A DNA stretch of 64,000 nucleotides, taken from the NCBI RefSeq assembly GCF_005222695.1, contig NZ_STGG01000041.1, forward strand, positions 372,001 to 436,000. Reading direction: 5' to 3'. This document shows, one piece after another, positions 42,452-51,859 of this stretch. The position numbers were made by a program, and so were the translations under genes. The notes under the pieces are model-generated. The model was not told the DNA's origin. It did no database searches and saw only the letters and a list, made by a program, of their open reading frames with translations. How positions within the stretch are numbered: position 1 is the stretch's first letter; every line of letters begins with the position of its first letter. The DNA comes from Massilia sp. HP4. Its GTDB lineage: Bacteria > Pseudomonadota > Gammaproteobacteria > Burkholderiales > Burkholderiaceae_D.

Positions 42452-45400
42452 TTATTCGCGCACCCTGCGCCAGCCGGTGCGGCGCGCATCCTGGGTCTTG
42501 GCCGGGGCCACCTCGGTCGTGATGGTATTGCCCTTGGCGGTGGTGGTGATCAGCTTGAGCGCACCCGACGGCAGGCGCACGATGGTGGTGCCCACCGCCG
42601 CCGCGTCGCCCGACAGCAGCACGCCGGCGATGTCGTTCGAGACCGCGGTGCCGTCGCAGACGTCCAGGAAATAAGCGTAGCTGGTGCCGCCAACCGTGCA
42701 CGCGGTCGAGGACTGCGGCAGGTTGGTCACCACGGTCAGGGTGCCAGCCACGATCTTCGGATCCAGGTTGACCCGCTCGCCCTTGTTCTGGTCGAAGTCG
42801 ACGAACCAGCCGCGCTGGCGGCCGAGGTCGGCGATCGTGCCCGCCACCTTGAATTGGTTCGAACGCGGCACGTCCGGCGCGTCTTCGTCATAGGGCCGGG
42901 TCTCGACCAGGGTGCGCTTGGCGTAGCTCACATCCTTGCGCCAGGCGTCGGCGTCGAAGGCGGTATCGTCGTCCTTGAGCACGTAGGCGCTCTGCAGCTT
43001 GGTATTCTGGATGTCGGGCAGGTCGAGCATGCGCCCGGTGCCGAAGGCCACCACGCGCCGGGTCGGGGAGGCGTTCCCTCCCTGTCCGCTCGAGCCGACC
43101 TGGCACATGGCGACGTCGGGCCGCGTCGTGATCGGCTGGTCGGGACCGGCGTTTGCCATCAGCACGCGCCGGACCTGCTCGCCGGTGAAGTCGAAGCGCC
43201 ACATCTGGCCCTGGTTGTCGCCGCCGTAGACATAGGTGACCAGCGGATCCGTGTTCGGGTTGGCCGTGATGGCCGTGATCTTGGCCAGGCCGGAGGGCGT
43301 CGCCGTGTCGCCGCTGCCGGTGGTGAGCACGCCGTTGTCCAGCACGTCGCCGCTGCCGAGGTTGGCGATCGCCTGGCCGGTGGCGATGTCGATCACGAAC
43401 AGGTAGCCCTTGCCGGTGCCCGACTGGATGTCGTCGGCGCCAGGGATATTGTTGTAGCCCGAAGTCAGGAACACCACCCAGCGCTCCTCGTCGCCCACCT
43501 TGATGGTGCCGAACTGCGGATTGCCGAAGCTGAAGCCCATGTCGGGCTGGTGGTGCACGCCGCTGCACACGGTGCTGTCGGCGCAGATTTCCCACAGGGG
43601 CTTGGGGTCGGTCGGGTCGGTGACGTCCAGCGCATAGTAGCCGCGCCCGCCCGCATTCAGGCCGGCGACCAGCACGGTGCGCCATTCGCCGTTGATCTTG
43701 ACGTCGGCCAGCTCGGGCGAACCGTCAGTGCTGAACTGGTGGCTCGATGCGTAGTTGATGCTGGCCTGCTTGTACAGCTTCTTCATCGTGATGCGCGGCA
43801 CGTAGCCCCACAATTCCCCGCCCTTCGCGGCGTCGAACGCGTGCAGCATGCCATCGTTGGCGGCGATGAAGACGACCGGGTCCCGGCTGGCATTGTCGGC
43901 GCGGAAGGCCGCATAGTCTTCGCTGCCGTAAGCCTTGCGCGGCTCGCGCAGGTAGGCCGGCTTGGAGGAGGCGATATCGCCCATGATTTCCAGTTGCGGA
44001 CCATTCGGGCCGATATCGTCGCCCGGCTCGGTGGTGGTATAGGCGCGCAGCAGCACGTTGTTGGCGTGCTGCTGCTGGCCGCGCAGCCAGTTGACGATGT
44101 TCCTGCCATCGTTCACGATGGCGCGCTGGTCGCCCGGCAGGCGGGCGCACTGCGGCAGGCCGCCGCATTTGTCCGAGAACCAGGCCTGGTCGGCGCCCAG
44201 CAGGTCGTAGTCGAAATTGGTGCGCGCGCCGGTAGACGGGTTGCGCCACCAGATGGTGCGGCTGTCCGACGCCGCGCTCACCCGCTGGCCGAGGGTCCAC
44301 GAGGTCTTCCAGTCGGCGTCACGGGTGACTTCGCCGGTCGTGGTGTTGATCGTGCGCTTGCTCAGGTTGCCCGTCCAGCGCACGGTGGTGAAGGTGGCCG
44401 AGAAGATGTCACGGTCCTCCTGGGCCACGTTCGGGGTCGAGGTGGCGGCTGCCGCGGCGGCCCCGGTGTCGACCTGGATGTCGTTCAGTACCTTGTTCAG
44501 GCTGTCTGCGACCTGCAGCGAATCGGAAGCCGGGAAGTACTTGCCGCCGCCATTGATGGCGGCATGCCACAGGTCGTCCACCCGCGATTGCAGCGCGGTC
44601 GACAGGTCGGTGGTGCCGGTATCCGGATCCGGCCAGATGTAGGGGCCGTCATTGTTCCACGGGCAGCCTGTCTGGCCGTTGATCAGCTTGAAGAAGTCGC
44701 CGCCGGCCTTGGGCGTGGTGTCGTAGTTCGGGTCATAGGTCATGAGTCCGTCCACGCCCAGCCCCAGCGCATAGGTCCGCATGTGCAGGTGGGTATTGCC
44801 GGTGCCGCGCACGAGGCCCGTCGTCGAGATGTCGTCGATGTCGGGCCGCAGCGAGACCGTGCCCGTGCTCGAACCGCCGTTATACCAGTACAGGGCGATG
44901 TCGGCCAGCGAAGGCAGGGTCTGGTTTCGGGTATCGACGCAGCCTTTCCCGACGGTGCAGAAACGCGCCGCATTCTCGCGATTGTCGTTGCTGGTCACCG
45001 TTTCCGCGTATTGAGCCGGCGAATTCCAGCCCGCCGGCTTCACCTGGGTTTTCGGACTGTTGCCGTTCCAGTAGCCGTCGGTGGTGACGAAGGTGAAGTT
45101 CTGCTGACAGGCGTACTCGATTACTTCCGACCCGGCCTCCTGGCGGTAGGGGGCCTGGTTGGCGAACATCTTGCCGATCGCATGCAGCGCCAGGCGCACC
45201 GGGGTGCCGCCCGAGCTGTTCATGCCGTACAGCGCCGCGTACCAGTCGATCCGGGCCTGGCCCGTGAACGGCTGCGGACGGCTCATCGTGCCCTCGGCGG
45301 CGGCCGCCTGCAGGCCCACCAGGCCCACCTTGTAGGCCTCGCCGAGCGGCTGGAACGCCAGGCCGACGGCGCTCTTCATCATCTGGTTGCGCGTCTTGTA

Positions 45401-47131
45401 GTAGGCGTACCAGTTGGCGAAGTTGGTCATCTCTTCGGCGTAGGTGCAGGTATCGCCCTCGCAATCGCTGCGCTGGACCGATTTCGGATAGCTGTCGCGC
45501 GCCGGCACGATGTCGGTGCGGACGAACACGCCCGTATCGAAGCCCGAGACCGAGGTCGGCGCGCCGTCGCTGGTCGCCGGCGCGCCGCCCCAGCTCAGGC
45601 TGGCCGGGTTGTCGACCCTGGTGTAGCTCAGGTTGGCGCCGGCCATGCTCAGCGGCGCGACCAGGCACACCATCGAACTGTTGGCCGTCGCACACTGCGG
45701 GGTGACGTCGTTCGGGCCCACGTACGCCTTGATCGTGCCGCGGTTGCCGATCGCGCCGGCGATCTGCGACGCCACCTGCGATGCGCTGTAGTTCTGGCCG
45801 AAGCGCAGCGAATCGATCAGCAGGGTAGTGCCCAGTCTCAGGCCGACCAGGCGGCTGCGGCTGCTCTCCTTGTTGCTGTTGGCGGCGCGCCCGCCGACCT
45901 GCAGCAGCGCGGTGGCCGCGGTGCCGGAATCGACGATGATCTCGTCGCCGGTGCGTTCACCCTCCTTGACCGCGACGCAGTTGTTCTTGTTGGTGACGTT
46001 GCGGCCGCAGCTGATCGGAATCACGGCCAGCATCTCGCTCGACGCCAGCGTGATATCGAAGTCGCTGCAGGCGCGTACTACGCCGCTGGCCGTGGCGACG
46101 CAGGCGGTGAAGGGGCGGCTGGAAACCGCCCTGTTGACGATCGAGGCCGCCAGCGCGGTGGCCAGCGCGGTGCGATTGTCGGCGCTATTGGTGCCGTTCG
46201 AGGCCGTGGCCGCGTCCCTGGTGATGGTCTGCTCGCCGGACACGCCAACCGCGCGCACGCCCGTTATCTTGACGGCGTGGGTGGCGCCCGAGTCGTTGAT
46301 GGTGATGGTCGAGTACCAGTTGGCCGAGCGATTCGGATCGCCATAGCGCGGGTACTTGAAGGCGCCGACATACTTGGCCTGGCACGTGGTCAGGGCCGTG
46401 CTGTTGCACCAGCGAACCGGCGCTGCGATCGGATTATCCTTCGGCGCCGGGGCATTGACCGCCGTGCTCACGCAGGTCTTGAGCGTGTCGTCGGTACAGT
46501 ATTCAGCGACGTTGATCGTGTAGTAATAAGGATTGCCGGTGATCTGCTCGGCGCTGTCGTAGGTCAGGGTCGGATAGGCGTAGCCGCCGATGTTGCGGCG
46601 GCACACGTCGTCGTCGTCGCACCACTGCAGGTCGGGATAGCCGGTGACGAGGTTGGTCGTGTTCTCGTTTGCGTTGCGCATATTGCGCTTGTCGGTGCCG
46701 AAGCCGTCGGTGGTCACGGACGTCCAGTTCTCGGTCTCGCGCGCCGTCTGGCTCGGATACGAGGTCTGGTCGGCCCTGGCCGGCGGCTGGTAGCGCACCT
46801 TCGGGTCGTAGTACTGGCGGTTGAACACCGACGCCGCATACGGCGGGTCGCCGATCACGCATCCGCGCGGGTTGCGCGCGGCCAGGGTCGTGCCGGCGCG
46901 GCAGGTGGTGTTGTCGTCGACGTAGTCGGGCGTGTGGTTCCAGGCCATCGAGCCGGAATCATCATACAGCAGCATCAGGTTCGGCTTGACGGTGCCGCTG
47001 CCGGTAATGCTCATCAGAGGCAGGGACGCGAGACTGGTCGGGCCGGCGCTGGCCGGGCTCGGGGCCAGCGCCATGACCAGGGTCATCGCCAGCGTGGCAA
47101 GGAGGGGAAGATTCATGCGCATTCCATTCAT
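42452..47131 (-). CDS. pilY1: Type IV pilus biogenesis adhesin PilY1/PilC
   Basis: 1559 aa, secreted (signal peptide about 6-29). N-terminal VWA domain begins with a MIDAS motif, D57-x-S59-x-S61 in LLYDDSGSM. The C-terminal half is the PilY1 beta-propeller (KPAYLREPRKAYGSEDYA, VFIAANDGMLHAFDA, YVYGGDNQGQMWRFDF). PilY1 joins minor pilins at the pilus tip and affects adhesion, twitching and surface sensing. In the place of the calcium loop (D-x-D-x-D/N-G-x-x-D before YxGD) this protein reads NPNTDPLVTYVYGGD, so calcium control may be weaker. Start at 47131 chosen as the first ATG; two ATGs at 47122 and 47116 are alternatives. Last gene of the pil operon. Confidence 0.93.
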   Translation of the reverse strand: MNGMRMNLPLLATLAMTLVMALAPSPASAGPTSLASLPLMSITGSGTVKPNLMLLYDDSGSMAWNHTPDYVDDNTTCRAGTTLAARNPRGCVIGDPPYAASVFNRQYYDPKVRYQPPARADQTSYPSQTARETENWTSVTTDGFGTDKRNMRNANENTTNLVTGYPDLQWCDDDDVCRRNIGGYAYPTLTYDSAEQITGNPYYYTINVAEYCTDDTLKTCVSTAVNAPAPKDNPIAAPVRWCNSTALTTCQAKYVGAFKYPRYGDPNRSANWYSTITINDSGATHAVKITGVRAVGVSGEQTITRDAATASNGTNSADNRTALATALAASIVNRAVSSRPFTACVATASGVVRACSDFDITLASSEMLAVIPISCGRNVTNKNNCVAVKEGERTGDEIIVDSGTAATALLQVGGRAANSNKESSRSRLVGLRLGTTLLIDSLRFGQNYSASQVASQIAGAIGNRGTIKAYVGPNDVTPQCATANSSMVCLVAPLSMAGANLSYTRVDNPASLSWGGAPATSDGAPTSVSGFDTGVFVRTDIVPARDSYPKSVQRSDCEGDTCTYAEEMTNFANWYAYYKTRNQMMKSAVGLAFQPLGEAYKVGLVGLQAAAAEGTMSRPQPFTGQARIDWYAALYGMNSSGGTPVRLALHAIGKMFANQAPYRQEAGSEVIEYACQQNFTFVTTDGYWNGNSPKTQVKPAGWNSPAQYAETVTSNDNRENAARFCTVGKGCVDTRNQTLPSLADIALYWYNGGSSTGTVSLRPDIDDISTTGLVRGTGNTHLHMRTYALGLGVDGLMTYDPNYDTTPKAGGDFFKLINGQTGCPWNNDGPYIWPDPDTGTTDLSTALQSRVDDLWHAAINGGGKYFPASDSLQVADSLNKVLNDIQVDTGAAAAAATSTPNVAQEDRDIFSATFTTVRWTGNLSKRTINTTTGEVTRDADWKTSWTLGQRVSAASDSRTIWWRNPSTGARTNFDYDLLGADQAWFSDKCGGLPQCARLPGDQRAIVNDGRNIVNWLRGQQQHANNVLLRAYTTTEPGDDIGPNGPQLEIMGDIASSKPAYLREPRKAYGSEDYAAFRADNASRDPVVFIAANDGMLHAFDAAKGGELWGYVPRITMKKLYKQASINYASSHQFSTDGSPELADVKINGEWRTVLVAGLNAGGRGYYALDVTDPTDPKPLWEICADSTVCSGVHHQPDMGFSFGNPQFGTIKVGDEERWVVFLTSGYNNIPGADDIQSGTGKGYLFVIDIATGQAIANLGSGDVLDNGVLTTGSGDTATPSGLAKITAITANPNTDPLVTYVYGGDNQGQMWRFDFTGEQVRRVLMANAGPDQPITTRPDVAMCQVGSSGQGGNASPTRRVVAFGTGRMLDLPDIQNTKLQSAYVLKDDDTAFDADAWRKDVSYAKRTLVETRPYDEDAPDVPRSNQFKVAGTIADLGRQRGWFVDFDQNKGERVNLDPKIVAGTLTVVTNLPQSSTACTVGGTSYAYFLDVCDGTAVSNDIAGVLLSGDAAAVGTTIVRLPSGALKLITTTAKGNTITTEVAPAKTQDARRTGWRRVRE

Positions 47132-47142
47132 ACGAGCCGGCG

Positions 47143-47739
47143 TCAGGCGCCGATCAGGACAGCCATCTGGTTGATCACGTTACCGCCGCGCGCGCCGTCG
47201 ATGCGGGCCGTGATCACGTAGTGAATCTGGGGCGAGCTGGCATAGGCCGGCGCGTCCGAGGCCAGGCTTTCGCCGATCGCCACCCGGTTGCCGATCTTGA
47301 CGGTGTTGGCGGAGGTCAGCAGGCATCGCTGGCCTGTGCTGCTGAAGCCGCCGGCGTCGCTGCACATGCGATGGATCACGTAGCGGATCCGGTTGCCGTC
47401 CGGGTCCTGGACCAACCTGCTGTCGGCCCAAAAATTCTCGTCGTTCGGCGTCAGCGTGGTATCGAAGTTGGCGTGATAGCCCTGGCCGGCGTCATCCGCA
47501 TTCAGGCTGCCCTTGGCGGTGGACGCCGTGTCGCTCAGCCACTGGAAGCCCGTATGCAGGCCGAAGTCGACCGCCCGGCTCAGGGTGGCGTCATAGGCGA
47601 GGTTCGAAGCCGCCAGGGTCGCCGAATTGCTGGACCGGAGCAGATAGATACTGGTCACCAGCATCACCAGCAGCATGATCAGCATGACGGGCAAGGCAGA
47701 CCCGCCCTGCCGGCGGCGCGATGGACGTGGATGGATCAT
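47143..47739 (-). CDS. pilX: Minor pilin-associated protein PilX
   Basis: 198 aa. Short basic leader (RPSRRRQGG), then the type IV pilin-like hydrophobic helix SALPVMLIMLLVMLVTSIYLL. The usual Glu at +5 is not present, which is common in PilX. The rest is a mixed globular region with two cysteines (CSD ... CLLTS). Its ATG overlaps the pilW stop by 4 nt (ATGA), and pilY1 begins 11 nt after it. Confidence 0.88.
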   Translation of the reverse strand: MIHPRPSRRRQGGSALPVMLIMLLVMLVTSIYLLRSSNSATLAASNLAYDATLSRAVDFGLHTGFQWLSDTASTAKGSLNADDAGQGYHANFDTTLTPNDENFWADSRLVQDPDGNRIRYVIHRMCSDAGGFSSTGQRCLLTSANTVKIGNRVAIGESLASDAPAYASSPQIHYVITARIDGARGGNVINQMAVLIGA

Positions 47740-48908
47740 GCGGTGGGCCTCCAGCCGGTGTTACGCATCGGGACGATGGTTTCGAACGTGCGGTAGCGAT
47801 AGCAGCGCCAGTCGACCGGGTCGTCCTTGACCCGCACGTCGAGTTCCACCTCGACCGGGTCGACGCCCTGCGGCTGCTCGCTGCCGAATACCTTGATGAC
47901 GGCCGGCTGCGCGGTGCACACACCGTCGGTGCCGGGACGCTCGGGCGTCTTCGCGCGCGCCACCACGGCGATGCGCAGCGCGGCGATGCGCTGGTAGTCG
48001 CCCGCACCGCCCTCGATGCCGTCGCCATCGGCGTCGACCATCGCGGACGACCATCCGCCGACCTGCATGCCGCGTTCCGGATCGAAGTCGGCGGCGCCGC
48101 GCATGTCGAAGCCATACTGCGCCTTGAGCGACACGATGTTGTCGGCCACCGCGTGCGCGGCCCCGCCATTGGCGCCCAGGTTGGTGGCGCGCAGGCGCAG
48201 CACTCCGCTCTCGACCAGCCAGGTGTGGAACGACAGGCCCGACTCGCGCCCGAGGTTGAAGATGCGGCTCGCGCTGCCATCGAAATTGCGTCCCATGGCG
48301 CCCGTGTTGTAGCGATGGCGGATATCGCCGATCCCCAGCGCCGGCGAGGCGCCCTGCACCGTCAGGGCCGCAACCTGGGCCAGCGCGCACTGGCCTTCGC
48401 CATTCTCGGGCGCGACCACGATCACGTCGCCGACCGCGAAACCGTACAGGTCGCGGTCGACCACGAGCTGGTTGCCGCCAATGTAGTTGGTGAGCAGGCG
48501 CGTGGTGCCGGTGCCGCCCGGCGCGCTGCCGGCATACATGGTCAGCTGGTCGGGCTTGCCGTCCGCGCCGGGTACGATGACGGCGCCGGTCAGCGGCGTC
48601 ACGTCCGCGTCATCGCGCTTGGCGATTGCGAGTTCGTAGCCCTTGCTGTCCTTGAAAATGGTGTCGCAGCCGTTCAGGATCGGATCGTTCAGGCCATAGC
48701 CGGCCTGCTCGGCGTCGCCGCTGATCGAGAACATCGCCATCATCCCATTCTGCATCGAGTCCGAGCCGCCCAGGGCGCCGCGCTTGCTGGTTTCGGAATC
48801 GGTCATGATGCGGGTGGCGAACAGCACCGCCAGCAGGCCGATCACGATGCTGACCATCAGCTCGACGAGGGAGAAACCCGCCGCGCGCCGGGTAGGCACG
48901 ATCCTCAT
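47736..48908 (-). CDS. pilW: Minor pilin PilW
   Basis: 390 aa. Prepilin leader RRAAG followed by FSLVELMVSIVIGLLAVLF: cleavage after G11, Glu at +5 (E16). A long C-terminal domain with cysteines follows. It helps initiate pilus assembly with PilV, PilX and PilY1. The ATG at 48908 lies in an ATGA overlap with pilV. Confidence 0.9.
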   Translation of the reverse strand: MRIVPTRRAAGFSLVELMVSIVIGLLAVLFATRIMTDSETSKRGALGGSDSMQNGMMAMFSISGDAEQAGYGLNDPILNGCDTIFKDSKGYELAIAKRDDADVTPLTGAVIVPGADGKPDQLTMYAGSAPGGTGTTRLLTNYIGGNQLVVDRDLYGFAVGDVIVVAPENGEGQCALAQVAALTVQGASPALGIGDIRHRYNTGAMGRNFDGSASRIFNLGRESGLSFHTWLVESGVLRLRATNLGANGGAAHAVADNIVSLKAQYGFDMRGAADFDPERGMQVGGWSSAMVDADGDGIEGGAGDYQRIAALRIAVVARAKTPERPGTDGVCTAQPAVIKVFGSEQPQGVDPVEVELDVRVKDDPVDWRCYRYRTFETIVPMRNTGWRPTA

Positions 48909-49345
48909 GTCGACCTCGCCAGGTAGGTGACGATGCGGTGCGTGTTCTGCTGCGACTCTTCGCTGCGGCGCCAGCCGATGACGATCACGACGGCGGTGCG
49001 CTCGGTGTCGGCGGCCGGCGTGACCATGATCTCGACCGCGGCATTCGGCAGGCGGTCGGCCAGCGCAGCGTGCCATTCCTCGACCCTCTCGCCGGGCTCG
49101 TCGTCCTCGGCCAGCGCGTAGTCGTCAAGATTGTCCAGGTCGGTGCTCATCACGCCGATCAATTCGTTGGCGGCGATGGTCGCCTCGGAACGCATTGCCG
49201 CCTCGGACAGCGCGGCCTGGGAATTGACCTGCAAGGCCAGCGTGCCAACCAGGCCGATCCCCAGCAGCACGACAGCAATCAGGGCCTCCAGCATCGCGAC
49301 GCCGCGCTGGGCCTGGCGGATGGGAGAGAATCGTCGGATCATCAT
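48905..49345 (-). CDS. pilV: Minor pilin PilV
   Basis: 146 aa. Leader ends QRG; mature start VAMLEALIAVVLLGIGLVG with Glu at +5 (E20 from the ATG at 49345). The ATG overlaps the fimT stop within ATGATGA, so ATG at 49342 is a possible alternative. Acidic C-terminal domain. Confidence 0.9.
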   Translation of the reverse strand: MMIRRFSPIRQAQRGVAMLEALIAVVLLGIGLVGTLALQVNSQAALSEAAMRSEATIAANELIGVMSTDLDNLDDYALAEDDEPGERVEEWHAALADRLPNAAVEIMVTPAADTERTAVVIVIGWRRSEESQQNTHRIVTYLARST

Positions 49346-49968
49346 GGGCACCTGCGCGAGTCGGCTGCGCCCGCATCGGGATTGCAGGTCACTACCGCGC
49401 CGGCCAGTGTCAGCACCACGGCGGTCGGGGTGAACGCGCCCTCGGCGTCGGCGCTGCCGGGACCGAGGTCCAGGCGCATCAGCGCGGGCTTGGCGCCGTC
49501 GACCCAACCGAGCTCGGTGAAATACACCGACCTGGCCTCGTCGTCGGGCGTGACGCTCAGGGCCGAGGCGCGCGGCAGCGCCACGGCGCTGCGAAATACC
49601 GAGCTGGTCTCGACGTCGCCGTCGGCCGGCTTCTCGGCCGGTTCATCGACCGTCGACCAGCGCTCGCTGCCGGCCGCGCAGCCATCGTCCGGCACCGGGA
49701 AGCAGACATCGACCTGCCAGTCCAGCTGGCCGCTCTCTTCGTTCTCGGTGAATACCAGGCGGCTGCGGCTGTTGTTGGCCAGCGCCTGGGCACGCGCTGT
49801 CCTGAAGCCCTCGGCGTAGAACTCGGCCGCGCCAGTGGCCGTGGTGGCGCCCAGCCAGCCGCGCATGCTCGGGATGCCGACCGCCAGCATGATGCCGAGG
49901 ATTGCCACCACGACCATCGCCTCGAGCGCCGTGAAGCCGCGCTGGCTGGATGCGCCTACTGGGTGCAT
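49342..49968 (-). CDS. fimT: Type II/IV pseudopilin FimT/GspH-type
   Basis: 208 aa. Prepilin motif QRG-FTALEAMVVVAILGIMLAVG with cleavage after G11 and E16 at +5. The C-terminal GspH/FimT domain has paired cysteines (CFPVPDDGC). The ATG at 49968 overlaps the end of the pilE-like gene by 13 nt. It is the second gene of the minor pilin operon; fimU is an equivalent name in Pseudomonas. Confidence 0.85.
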   Translation of the reverse strand: MHPVGASSQRGFTALEAMVVVAILGIMLAVGIPSMRGWLGATTATGAAEFYAEGFRTARAQALANNSRSRLVFTENEESGQLDWQVDVCFPVPDDGCAAGSERWSTVDEPAEKPADGDVETSSVFRSAVALPRASALSVTPDDEARSVYFTELGWVDGAKPALMRLDLGPGSADAEGAFTPTAVVLTLAGAVVTCNPDAGAADSRRCP

Positions 49969-50387
49969 GAGCCGTCCTTGCGGTCGACCCAGCATTCGTC
50001 GCTGGTCTCCCAGCCGTCCGGCGCCTCGGTCGTGGCCCGCTTGCCGGCCTGGTCGATCGTGTACACGAAGCCGGCGGCGGCGTCCTTGCCGGTGGCGACC
50101 AGGGTATAGGTCGAAACGGTCGGCTCGTCCAGGCTATAGTCGAAATTGTGGCCGGAATCGGGCATCAGGCTGGCGCCTTCCTTGTCGAACTCCTCGTAGC
50201 TGCGATGGTTGGTCCAGAACTGTTCCAGCTTGTTCTGGGTCGAAGCCAGCACGCCGTGCGCCTCGACCAGGCGCGCGCGCATCACATAGCTATTGTAGGA
50301 AGGCACGGCGATCGCGCTGAGGATGCCGACGATCGCTACTACGATCATGAGCTCGACGAGCGTGAAGCCGGACTGGCGCTGCTGCAT
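49956..50387 (-). CDS. pilE: Type IV pilin PilE-like minor pilin
   Basis: 143 aa. Leader MQQRQSG with cleavage after G7 and mature start FTLVELMIVVAIVGILSAIAVPSYNSYV, Glu at +5 (E12). A C-terminal disulfide pair (DECWVDRKDGSC) closes the D-region. It is the first gene of the operon pilE-fimT-pilV-pilW-pilX-pilY1, all on the minus strand and mostly overlapping, so a single transcript from upstream of 50387 is expected. Confidence 0.9.
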   Translation of the reverse strand: MQQRQSGFTLVELMIVVAIVGILSAIAVPSYNSYVMRARLVEAHGVLASTQNKLEQFWTNHRSYEEFDKEGASLMPDSGHNFDYSLDEPTVSTYTLVATGKDAAAGFVYTIDQAGKRATTEAPDGWETSDECWVDRKDGSCTQ

Positions 50388-50505
50388 GGATTCTCCCGAG
50401 TGGCGGACTCCGCCGATAATGTTGCCTCGAGGAATGATATCCCAAGAACCTGTCATTTCCCTGAGGGAATGCTGACAAAGTCCTGACAGCGACGCAAATA
50501 CGACG
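50388..50505 (-). promoter_or_regulatory. Pil operon upstream region with inverted and direct repeats
   Basis: 118 nt between the TctE-type kinase gene and pilE. It holds the inverted repeat TTCCC-TGA-GGGAA at 50457-50469 and, on the minus strand, TGTCAG repeated at an 11-nt step (TGTCAGGACTTTGTCAG). A regulator binding site is likely, but I cannot name it. No sigma54 motif is convincing. Confidence 0.4.
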
Positions 50506-51849
50506 CTAGGCGGCGTCGGATCTGGCCAGGATGGCAGGGAAACGCACCGTGACCCGGGTGCCGCCGCCGTTGGCGTCGTCCAACACCACCGTGGCGCCAT
50601 GCGCCAGCGCGATATCTCGCACGATCGCCAGGCCCAGGCCGCTGCCCGTCGTCTTGTCGTCCAGCCGCACGAAGCGCTCGAACACGGCCGCGCGCCGCGC
50701 GGGCGGAATGCCCGCGCCGGAATCCTCGACCGTGAACAGCACGTTATCGCCATCGTGAGCGCAGCCGACCGTCACCCTCCCCCCGGGCGGCGTATAGCGC
50801 AGCGCATTGTCGACCAGGTTGTCGACCAGGTCGCGCAGCTGGAACGCGTCGCCATCGACCGGCGCCGGCGCCAGCTCGAAGCCGAGGTCGATGTCCTTCG
50901 CCGCCGCTTGTTCGACGAACAGCTGGATCGTCCCGGCAACCAGTTGCGCCAGGTCGAGCGGCGCGTGCTGCGCAAGCTGCCGTCCTTCCCTGGCGCGCGC
51001 CAGCGCCAGCAGCTGGTTGACCTGGCGGATCATGCGCTCGTTGGCGAGCTCCATCATGCCGAGCGCACGCCCGGTCTCCAGGTCGCCGGCATGGCGCGCG
51101 CGCAGCCATTCGAGCTGCAGCTGCATGCCGGCCAGGGGGGTGCGCAGCTGATGGGCCATATCGGCGAGAAAATCACGCTGGGCCCGGGCGCCGGCCTCGA
51201 CCTTGTCGAGCAATTCATTGAAGCCTGCCACCACCGGCGCGATCTCGTACGGCACGCTGGCCTGCGGAATCGGCGCCAGGTCGCCCGGTTCGCGCGCCGC
51301 CAGCTCGGCGCGGATGCGCGCCAGCGGCCGCAAGCCATTGCCGACCGAGAGCCAGACCACGCCGACCAGGGTCAAGGTGACCAGCGCCACCAGCACCACC
51401 AGCGAACGCACGATGGCCGAACGCACTTCGAGCCGCTGGCGCACGGTGCGCGCCACGCCCAGGTGACGCACGCCCTCGGGCGTGTTGACGGCCAGCGCCA
51501 CCACCCTTACCGGCTCGCCGTCGATGTCGGCGTCATACGGCGCACCGCCCAAGCGCAGTGCGGGAAAGCCGGCGGCGCCAGCCAGGTGCTGGCCGCGTAC
51601 ATCGCGCACCACGAACCAGCTGCGGTCTGCGCCGGCGACCGGCGCAGCAGGCGCCGCCGGCGGCAGCTGCGGCATGGCGCCGCCGACGAGGCGGCCGGCC
51701 AGGCTGTTGGCGGTCTCGCCCAGGCTGCCGTCGAAGGCGACCTGGGCCGGCGTCCAGGCCAGGGCCACCACCAGGGCGGCCAGCACCAGGTTGACCAGCA
51801 GGATCGGCCCCAGCAGCCACTTGAGCAGGCGCAGCCGGATGCTGCTCAT
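50506..51849 (-). CDS. Sensor histidine kinase, TctE/QseC type
   Basis: 447 aa. Two membrane helices (about 11-33 and 145-168) enclose a small periplasmic domain; HAMP, HisKA (FLADMAHQLRTPLAGM) and HATPase_c ([31 protein letters not shown]) follow. Partner is the response regulator at 51860-52531, which ends 10 nt before this start. TctE-type kinases respond to carboxylates, QseC-type to other signals; the input here is not known. Confidence 0.9.
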   Translation of the reverse strand: MSSIRLRLLKWLLGPILLVNLVLAALVVALAWTPAQVAFDGSLGETANSLAGRLVGGAMPQLPPAAPAAPVAGADRSWFVVRDVRGQHLAGAAGFPALRLGGAPYDADIDGEPVRVVALAVNTPEGVRHLGVARTVRQRLEVRSAIVRSLVVLVALVTLTLVGVVWLSVGNGLRPLARIRAELAAREPGDLAPIPQASVPYEIAPVVAGFNELLDKVEAGARAQRDFLADMAHQLRTPLAGMQLQLEWLRARHAGDLETGRALGMMELANERMIRQVNQLLALARAREGRQLAQHAPLDLAQLVAGTIQLFVEQAAAKDIDLGFELAPAPVDGDAFQLRDLVDNLVDNALRYTPPGGRVTVGCAHDGDNVLFTVEDSGAGIPPARRAAVFERFVRLDDKTTGSGLGLAIVRDIALAHGATVVLDDANGGGTRVTVRFPAILARSDAA

Positions 51850-51859
51850 GCAGCGGGCA

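Noticed and set aside
42854..47221. A 1455-codon open frame on the plus strand opposite pilY1
   Set aside because: Antisense to a clear PilY1 with VWA and propeller motifs; the translation has no domain, and its composition is typical of GC-rich shadow frames.
50388..50505. A sigma54 promoter for the minor pilin operon
   Set aside because: No GG-N10-GC pair with the surrounding consensus is found in the gap.
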